From contig CAZUGT010000165.1 of assembly GCA_964620095.1 (NCBI GenBank), positions 1 through 12,276 of the forward strand: a DNA stretch of 12,276 bases. The letters are read 5' to 3'. The translations under genes were made by a program, and so were the position numbers. The notes beneath the pieces are model-generated. The model ran no database searches. It was not told the DNA's origin and saw only the letters and a list, made by a program, of their open reading frames with translations. Of the stretch, positions 7,876 through 12,276 are shown in pieces (the first letter of the stretch is position 1; the number at the start of each line of letters is the position of its first letter). The DNA is from JAJDXO01 sp964620095. GTDB taxonomy: Bacteria; Pseudomonadota; Alphaproteobacteria; Rhodospirillales; UBA2165.

Positions 7876-8068
7876 CGCGTTACACTACCGAACGGCAATG
7901 GATGTTGGTAGCGCCGAGATGGTTGCCGCTTCCACTGGGCCGCCGACATTGTTAATCCGCGAGCGGCAAAAAAACTAGCGTGTTCAAGGCCAAGCTGCTT
8001 AATATATCGGCCAGCACAACAAGCCGCGGCGTGATAGCCGCACCAATCACCACTTAACGGAGAGGAAT
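7876..8068. promoter_or_regulatory. Divergent intergenic region between dprA and the TRAP operon
   Basis: This 193-base gap must contain promoters for dprA (leftward) and the TRAP operon (rightward). It has an A-tract (7967-7974) and an AT-rich box TTAATATATC (7999-8008) that could be a -10 for the TRAP operon, but no convincing -35 is paired with it. A small hairpin, GCGGC/GCCGC with a six-base loop (8026-8041), lies 17 bases before the ribosome-binding site of the first TRAP gene. I could not assign a dprA promoter with confidence, and no known operator was recognised. Confidence 0.4.
8059..8065 (+). promoter_or_regulatory. Ribosome-binding site of the TRAP binding-protein gene
   Basis: GGAGAGG lies three bases before the ATG at 8069. 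It is the clearest Shine-Dalgarno before any gene in the window, fitting strong expression of a periplasmic binding protein, and it fixes the start. Confidence 0.7.
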
Positions 8069-9088
8069 ATGTCGCGTCTCAACAAAACACTTCTTATGGC
8101 CGGAACGACGCTCCTGGGAGCCTCGCTGCTCTCCGGCGCCGCATCGGCACAAATGGTTTCGCTGAAGATGGCCCACTGGCTGCCGCCGGTGCACCATATG
8201 ACCCAGACCGCCCAGGCCTGGATCGATGCCGTCGAAAAGGCTTCCGGCGGCAAACTCAAAATCCAACTCGACAAGAACGCGCTGGCGAAGCCCCCGGGGC
8301 AATACGACCTGGCCAAGAACGGTGTCCGTGACCTCGCCTGGAGCGTCGGCGCCTATACCCCGGGCCGGTCTCCCTTGTTCCGATTCGCCGAGGTGCCGTT
8401 TGCGTCACCCAATGCGGAAACAGGCAGCCCCGGCCACATCAAGTGGTACCTGAAGCATGGCTTCGACAAGAAGGAAATGGGCGATACGGTCCTGATCACC
8501 TCCTGGGTGCACGGACCCGGCCTGCTTCATTCCAAGAAAGAAGTCACCAAGATGGAAGACATGAAGGGGATGAAGATCCGCGTCGGCGGCGGCGGCGTGC
8601 TGACCGCCAAGAGCCTCGGCGCCGTTCCGGTCAACCAATCGGCCACCCAGTCCCATGAGAGCCTGACCCGCGGCACCACCGAAGCCGCGTTCTTCCCGTG
8701 GGAAGCGGTGCACGGTTTCCGGCTCGCGGGACTGGTCAAGTATCATCTCGAAGTGCCGGGCGGTCTCTATACCACCCCGTTCGCTCTCAATATGAACAAG
8801 AAGAAGTTCGAAGGTCTTCCCGCGTCCGCGCGGAAATTGCTGATGACCGAGGGCGGCGCCAAGGGCGCCAAGCTGATCGGGTCGCTTTGGGACAAGGCGG
8901 ATGCGGTCGGCAGGCAGGACGCCGTCAAGGCCGGCAACAAGATCCAGACCCTGTCCGACGCCGAGACGAAGCGCTGGGCCAAGGCGATCAAGATCATTAC
9001 CGATCAGTGGATTGCCAAGGGCAACGAAATGGGCCTCAACGGCAAGGCCTTGATGGACGAACTCCGTCAGATGATGAAGGCAGGCTGA
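8069..9088 (+). CDS. dctP: TRAP transporter solute-binding protein, DctP family
   Basis: This periplasmic protein captures a small organic acid and delivers it to the TRAP membrane subunits. The product is 339 residues. A Sec signal peptide (about 1-27) is predicted to be cut after ASA (27/28). The mature protein opens with the DctP-type strand VSLKMAHWLPPVHHMTQ. The family's central motif, MKGMKIRVGG, supplies Arg171, at the position that usually forms the salt bridge with a carboxylate ligand. It is followed by KSLGAVPVNQ and a helix with HESLTRGTTEAAFFPWEAV. The C-terminal third is helical and Lys-rich. It heads an operon with the DctQ and DctM genes, starting 32 bases before DctQ. The ligand is unknown: the DctP family binds dicarboxylates, keto acids, sugar acids, ectoine and others. 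The symbol denotes family membership, not proven C4-dicarboxylate specificity. Confidence 0.93.
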   Translation: MSRLNKTLLMAGTTLLGASLLSGAASAQMVSLKMAHWLPPVHHMTQTAQAWIDAVEKASGGKLKIQLDKNALAKPPGQYDLAKNGVRDLAWSVGAYTPGRSPLFRFAEVPFASPNAETGSPGHIKWYLKHGFDKKEMGDTVLITSWVHGPGLLHSKKEVTKMEDMKGMKIRVGGGGVLTAKSLGAVPVNQSATQSHESLTRGTTEAAFFPWEAVHGFRLAGLVKYHLEVPGGLYTTPFALNMNKKKFEGLPASARKLLMTEGGAKGAKLIGSLWDKADAVGRQDAVKAGNKIQTLSDAETKRWAKAIKIITDQWIAKGNEMGLNGKALMDELRQMMKAG

Positions 9089-9120
9089 CGCCGCGCTGAG
9101 TCATCGATAACGGACTTCGG

Positions 9121-9660
9121 ATGAATCCGTCAGGAGGATTTCTGATTTTCCTGAGCGAGCGAGTCACACTGTGGCTCGCTCGCGCGGGTTCTGTCGGTCT
9201 TGCGATCATGATGTTTCTGACGCTCGCCGACGTGGTCGGACGTATTTTCGATCATCCGGTGGCGGGCACCGTCGAGCTGACGGAACTCATCATGGGGATG
9301 ATCATTTACCTCGGGGTCGGGTTCACCACCTTCAACCGCAGTCATATTCGCGTGGACATCCTGATTGCCATGATGTCGACGCGCGTTCAGGCGGTGCTCG
9401 ATGTCGTTACCCACGCGATTGCGACGGCGTTCATCGGCTTCGTGGTCTGGCGGCTGTTTCTTCAGGCCGCATCCCGGATCGAGAACAACGACCACACCAT
9501 TATCTGGGAGATTCCCGTATGGCCGGTGGCGTACGTGATGGCGCTGGCCAGCGTGCTGATGCTCACCTCGTTGGTGCTTCATCTCGTGATTGCGGCCCGG
9601 ACGGCGGTTACCGGGCAAGTGATGGTGGTCGGCGATCCGTCCTCGACGGGAGCCGAATAG
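9121..9660 (+). CDS. dctQ: TRAP transporter small membrane subunit, DctQ family
   Basis: This is the small integral membrane partner of the TRAP permease, thought to scaffold the large subunit and help dock the binding protein. The product is 179 residues with four predicted transmembrane segments (about 20-42, 48-70, 90-112 and 130-155), the normal DctQ layout. ELTELIMGMIIYLGVGFTT and RSHIRVDIL match the conserved DctQ core. The ATG at 9121 has only a weak upstream Shine-Dalgarno. A strong AGGAGGA (9132-9138) lies inside the reading frame, three bases before an in-frame CTG at 9142. The true start could therefore be non-ATG, seven codons later. The gene lies between the binding protein and the large permease, with gaps of 32 and 10 bases. 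Confidence 0.9.
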   Translation: MNPSGGFLIFLSERVTLWLARAGSVGLAIMMFLTLADVVGRIFDHPVAGTVELTELIMGMIIYLGVGFTTFNRSHIRVDILIAMMSTRVQAVLDVVTHAIATAFIGFVVWRLFLQAASRIENNDHTIIWEIPVWPVAYVMALASVLMLTSLVLHLVIAARTAVTGQVMVVGDPSSTGAE

Positions 9661-9670
9661 GCGGCGAATA

Positions 9671-10984
9671 ATGGACCCCATCACCCTGGCCATCATCGTC
9701 TTCCTGGTCTTGTTCGTGCTCCTGGCGATCGGACTGCCGATCGGCTTCGCCATGGGGGTCACCGGCTTCGTCGGCGGATCGATCCTGCTCGGGGACTTCG
9801 ATGCGGCATTGTTCCTGCTCGGCCAGACGGCCTACGAGACGGCGATTACCTACAATCTGTCGATTGTCCCGCTGTTTATTCTCATGGGGTATTTCGCCAG
9901 CAATTCGGGCCTGTCCGAGGCGCTGTTCAACGCCTGCAATACCTGGCTTGGACACCGCCGCGGCGGGCTAGGGCTGGCGACCATCGGCGGCTGCGGCGCC
10001 TTCGCCGCCATCTGCGGGTCGTCTCTCGCGACTGCGGCGACGATGACCCAGGTCGCGCTGCCGGAGATGAAGCGCTACAACTACGCGGACAGCCTGTCGA
10101 CGGGCTCAATCGCCGCCGGCGGTACCATCGGCATTCTGATCCCGCCGAGCATTATCCTGGTGCTCTACGGCATCCTGACCGAATCCAACATCGGCGATCT
10201 GTTCCTCGCCGGCTTCATTCCCGGCATCCTGCTGGTGATCACCTTCATGCTCACCATCTCGGTGGTGACGCGGATCAAGCCGGAGCTCGGCCCGCGCGGC
10301 GAGAAAACCACCCTTCGCCAGAAACTGGGGGCGTTCAAGAACGTCTGGGGAACGGTCATCCTGTTCCTGCTGGTGATCGGCGGCATCTATCTCGGGATTT
10401 TCTCGCCCGAGGAAGCGGCGGGTATCGGCGCGTCGGGGGCCCTCGGCCTGGCGCTGCTTGCCCGCACCATGACCCGGCGGGTTTTCTTCGAATGCCTCAT
10501 GGAGACGGTGCGGACCACGTCGATGATCTTCACCATTCTCATCGGCGCCATCCTGTTCAACAATTTCCTGGTCCTCAGCGAAGTCCCCAACGCCATCGGC
10601 GGCTGGATCGAGGGCCTGGCCCTGTCCAAGACCATGATCCTGCTGATTATTCTGTTGATCTATCTGGTTCTGGGATGCGCGCTGGATTCGCTCGCCATGA
10701 TTCTGCTGACCATCCCCATCTTCTTCCCGGTGGTTCAGAATCTCGGCTTCGACCCGGTCTGGTTCGGCATCGTGGTGGTGATGGTGGTGGAGCTCGGGCT
10801 GATAACGCCTCCCATCGGGATGAACGTGTTCATAATAAAAGGCATGGCGCAGGAGGTCCCGCTTGGGCGCATCTATACGGGCGTCCTGCCGTTCGTCGTC
10901 TCGCTGATCATTCTGATCGGCATCATCGTCGCGTTCCCCAAGATCGCGACCTGGCTGCCGAGCACGGCGGCGATGTTCCGCTGA
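9671..10984 (+). CDS. dctM: TRAP transporter large permease subunit, DctM family
   Basis: This is the ion-coupled transport channel of the TRAP system in the inner membrane (elevator-type, usually sodium-driven). The product is 437 residues, typical for DctM, and consists almost entirely of hydrophobic segments, about a dozen. Family motifs present are NLSIVPLFILMGYFASNSG (62-80), CGAFAAICGSSLATAATM (108-125), GGTIGILIPPSIILVLYG (150-167) and VELGLITPPIGMNVFIIKG (373-391). The two PP-containing hairpin motifs mark the inverted-repeat halves of the transporter. The start is ATG, 10 bases after the DctQ stop with a weak ribosome site, suggesting translational coupling. It is the last gene of the operon, and its stop lies 24 bases from the stop of the convergent plsY. 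I see no strong terminator between them. Confidence 0.95.
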   Translation: MDPITLAIIVFLVLFVLLAIGLPIGFAMGVTGFVGGSILLGDFDAALFLLGQTAYETAITYNLSIVPLFILMGYFASNSGLSEALFNACNTWLGHRRGGLGLATIGGCGAFAAICGSSLATAATMTQVALPEMKRYNYADSLSTGSIAAGGTIGILIPPSIILVLYGILTESNIGDLFLAGFIPGILLVITFMLTISVVTRIKPELGPRGEKTTLRQKLGAFKNVWGTVILFLLVIGGIYLGIFSPEEAAGIGASGALGLALLARTMTRRVFFECLMETVRTTSMIFTILIGAILFNNFLVLSEVPNAIGGWIEGLALSKTMILLIILLIYLVLGCALDSLAMILLTIPIFFPVVQNLGFDPVWFGIVVVMVVELGLITPPIGMNVFIIKGMAQEVPLGRIYTGVLPFVVSLIILIGIIVAFPKIATWLPSTAAMFR

Positions 10985-11008
10985 CCGGCCGGACTACTCC
11001 GCTTCGGC

Positions 11009-11599
11009 TTAGGATTTCTCGCCGATCCTGGATTCCCGGCCGCTCGACAGCCGGCGGATGTTCTCGTGGTGGCGGAGAATTCCGAGTAGGGCCAGCAACG
11101 CCGCCAGCACCGCGATCTGTTCTCCGGACAGCCACCAGGCGAGGAAGGGTGACGATGCGAAGGCAAGGATGGCGGCGAGCGACGAATAGCGGGTGACGAC
11201 GGCTACGGCGAGCCACACCCCCAGGCAGGCAAGTCCCAGCGGCCAGGAGACCGCCACCAGCGCCCCGAACGAGGTGGCGACGCCCTTGCCGCCCCGGAAC
11301 TTCAGCCACAGGGGAAAATCGTGACCGATGACGGCCGCCAGACCGGCGACGATGGCGAGATCAAGGCCGAACCGGTGAGCGATCAAGACCGGGACGGCGC
11401 CCTTGGCGACGTCGAGCAGCAGCGTTGCGGCGGCAATCCCCTTGCGCCCCGTCCTCAGCACGTTGGTCGCGCCCACGTTGCCCGAGCCGATGGACCGTAT
11501 ATCGCCCAGCCCCGCCATCCGCGAGAGCAACAGCCCGAATGGGACCGACCCCGCCAGATAGGCGAGGACGGCGGTCAAAAGGTGCTCGTTACCGACCAA
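11009..11599 (-). CDS. plsY: Acyl-phosphate:glycerol-3-phosphate acyltransferase PlsY
   Basis: This inner-membrane enzyme transfers an acyl group from acyl-phosphate to glycerol 3-phosphate, the first step of phospholipid synthesis in the PlsX/PlsY route. The product is 196 residues with several transmembrane helices. All three signature loops are present: SGNVGATN (39-46), KFRGGKGVAT (100-109) and RHHENIRRLSSGRES (176-190). No ATG precedes the conserved N-terminus. The start is TTG at 11599, giving MVGNEHLLTAVLAYLAGSVPFG; TTG at 11578 is an alternative. An in-frame TAA lies just upstream of 11599, so the gene cannot extend farther. The upstream gap to pyrC is filled by a repeat element. Downstream, the expected neighbour dprA is about 3.1 kb away because the TRAP operon intervenes. 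Confidence 0.94.
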   Translation of the reverse strand: MVGNEHLLTAVLAYLAGSVPFGLLLSRMAGLGDIRSIGSGNVGATNVLRTGRKGIAAATLLLDVAKGAVPVLIAHRFGLDLAIVAGLAAVIGHDFPLWLKFRGGKGVATSFGALVAVSWPLGLACLGVWLAVAVVTRYSSLAAILAFASSPFLAWWLSGEQIAVLAALLALLGILRHHENIRRLSSGRESRIGEKS

Positions 11600-11616
11600 G
11601 TGGGCTGGACCCGATG

Positions 11617-11645
11617 ATTAGAGCGTGATGACCCGATTGTGAAAC
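11617..11645 (-). promoter_or_regulatory. Possible plsY promoter straddling the end of the repeat element
   Basis: On the minus strand GTTTCA (11645-11640, three of six matches) is followed by a 17-base spacer and TCTAAT (11622-11617, five of six). The -35 and most of the -10 lie within the left inverted repeat of the element; the final bases lie in flanking DNA. Initiation would fall about 10 bases before the TTG at 11599, an unusually short leader, so this is tentative. Confidence 0.2.
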
Positions 11646-11704
11646 GTAGGGGAGGTGCCTCGGTTGGATTGAGTTGATTCCTTGTCGCGGTGTTGCCACA
11701 AAAT

Positions 11705-11838
11705 CCCCCTCACCCAGTTCCGGCTAAGCCGGGCTCCCGCCCGGCAAGCCTGCGCATCCCTCTCCCCCTGACGGGGGCGAGGGTGTTTCGGCGGGTTCCC
11801 TCTCCCCCTTCGAGGGGGAGAGGGTCAGGGTGAGGGGG
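11705..11838. repeat. Nested palindromic repeat with three hairpins (REP-like)
   Basis: An 11-base perfect inverted repeat, CCCCCTCACCC (11705-11715) and GGGTGAGGGGG (11828-11838), bounds this 134-base stretch. Inside are three hairpins: a 7-base stem with loop TCCC at 11728-11745, a 10-pair stem with one mismatch at 11758-11783, and a 12-base perfect stem at 11798-11824. The motif CCCTCTCCCCC occurs twice (from 11758 and from 11798). It resembles CCCTCACCC/CCCTCTCCC-type intergenic palindromes that I recall from many GC-rich proteobacterial genomes. In RNA it would fold strongly, which could attenuate transcription or protect the pyrC 3' end. Confidence 0.8.
11798..11824. repeat. Perfect 12-base-pair hairpin
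   Basis: CCCTCTCCCCCT (11798-11809) pairs exactly with AGGGGGAGAGGG (11813-11824) around a three-base TCG loop. It is the strongest stem-loop in the window. There is no adjacent T-tract on either strand, so it is not a canonical intrinsic terminator, but it could act in RNA processing or as a protein-binding palindrome. Confidence 0.85.
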
Positions 11839-11892
11839 TGCGCGAACGATTTCCAAAACGCCGGATACGTTTCCCAATAGCATCATCTCGCT

Positions 11893-12276
11893 CTAGTTCT
11901 CGACCGCGTAGACGGTGCGCCCGTCGATCACGGTACGGATAACCATACCCTGGACCGGCCGGCCGTCGAAGGGGGAGTTTTTCGATTTGGAGGCGAGCTG
12001 GTCGGCATCCACCTTCCAGGCCCGGTCCGGGTCGAAGATGACGATGTCGGCGGCCTCGCCGGGCGAAAGCCGCCCCGCCGGCAGGTTCATCAATTCGGAT
12101 GGGGCCCGGGTCAATTTCCCGACCACCTCCAGGAGCGGCAGATGGCCGTTGTGGTAGAGCTCCAGCGACACCGAGAGCAGGGTCTCCAGCCCCACGCCGC
12201 CGTTGGCCGCCTGGGCGAACGGCAGGCGCTTCGAATCCTCGTCTTGGGGCGCATGATCGCTGGCGACGACGTCGAT
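11893..12276 (-). CDS. pyrC: Dihydroorotase, C-terminal part (cut by window edge)
   Basis: This is the third enzyme of pyrimidine synthesis, a zinc amidohydrolase that interconverts N-carbamoyl-aspartate and dihydroorotate. Only the last 127 residues are in the window; the frame is open to the edge. The fragment begins IDVVASDHAPQDEDSKRLPF, where SDHAP carries the conserved catalytic Asp of the barrel. It continues with GGVGLETLLSVSLELYHNG, LTRAPSELMNLPAGRLSPGEAADIVIFDP and SKSKNSPFDGRPVQGMV, all class I dihydroorotase hallmarks. Related amidohydrolases such as allantoinase or hydantoinase are less likely given the SKSKNSPFDG segment and the plsY neighbour. The TAG stop lies at the boundary of the adjoining repeat element. 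An internal GTG (12195) is a codon within the gene, not its start. Confidence 0.93.
   Translation of the reverse strand: MDVVASDHAPQDEDSKRLPFAQAANGGVGLETLLSVSLELYHNGHLPLLEVVGKLTRAPSELMNLPAGRLSPGEAADIVIFDPDRAWKVDADQLASKSKNSPFDGRPVQGMVIRTVIDGRTVYAVEN

Larger units (their letters stand above)
11619..11895. mobile_element. Possible MITE-like element with 30-base imperfect terminal inverted repeats
   Basis: The left end (11619-11648) and the reverse complement of the right end (11866-11895) match at 25 of 30 positions. Both begin TAGAGCG and end GAAACGTA; the five mismatches are internal. The block is 277 bases with no open reading frame of its own. It fills almost the whole pyrC-plsY gap, a boundary I expect to be short in relatives. 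Both ends carry TA at the outer edge, as expected for a non-autonomous element of the IS630/Tc1-mariner type that duplicates TA. A two-base duplication cannot prove insertion. The right end overlaps the pyrC stop codon (11893-11895). A nested palindromic repeat occupies 11705-11838. It could instead be a decayed dispersed intergenic repeat. Confidence 0.5.

Noticed and set aside
10985..11008. Intrinsic terminator between the converging TRAP permease gene and plsY
   Set aside because: The 24-base gap has only a CCGGCCGG palindrome and a three-pair CCG/CGG stem, with no T-tract on either strand.
11705..11838. CRISPR array
   Set aside because: The repeated CCCTCTCCCCC motif occurs only twice, at irregular spacing and as hairpin arms. 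There are no unique spacers or cas genes.
11600..11892. Small gene or structured RNA in the pyrC-plsY gap
   Set aside because: No open frame of useful length with a start and ribosome site was seen on either strand. The structure is explained by symmetric inverted repeats, and I recognise no tRNA, riboswitch or other ncRNA pattern.

Overview
The window looks like a stretch of GC-rich alphaproteobacterial chromosome, most likely from a Rhodospirillales-type lineage. The placement rests on the gene set and order recalled from that class (pyrC, plsY, dprA, topA, rnr, an S41 peptidase and rpmG, all on the minus strand) and on the character of the proteins. No rRNA or tRNA gene is present to pin the taxon down.

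Layout from right to left along the minus strand: the 3' part of pyrC (dihydroorotase, cut by the window edge); a palindrome-rich, possibly mobile repeat filling the pyrC-plsY gap; plsY (acyl-phosphate glycerol-3-phosphate acyltransferase); then, after an interruption, dprA (DNA-processing protein), topA (DNA topoisomerase I), rnr (RNase R), a periplasmic S41-family lipoprotein protease, and rpmG (ribosomal protein L33). dprA-topA-rnr is tightly packed (gaps of 10 and 20 bases) and reads as one operon. The S41 gene and rpmG each have a plausible promoter of their own in the gap before them.

The interruption lies between plsY and dprA. It is a complete three-gene TRAP transporter operon on the plus strand: a DctP-type periplasmic solute-binding protein, a small DctQ membrane subunit and a large DctM permease. 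These would together take up an organic acid driven by a sodium or proton gradient. The ligand cannot be named from sequence. The operon is transcribed divergently from dprA across a 193-base gap and converges on plsY across 24 bases.

The most unusual DNA is the 277-base block between pyrC and plsY. It is bounded by 30-base imperfect inverted repeats that start and end with TA, and it contains a second, nested palindromic element with three hairpins. The right boundary appears to provide the stop codon of pyrC. The left boundary may provide part of a promoter for plsY. I see no phage, CRISPR array, toxin-antitoxin pair or recognisable new multi-gene system; the coding content is housekeeping genes plus one ordinary transporter.
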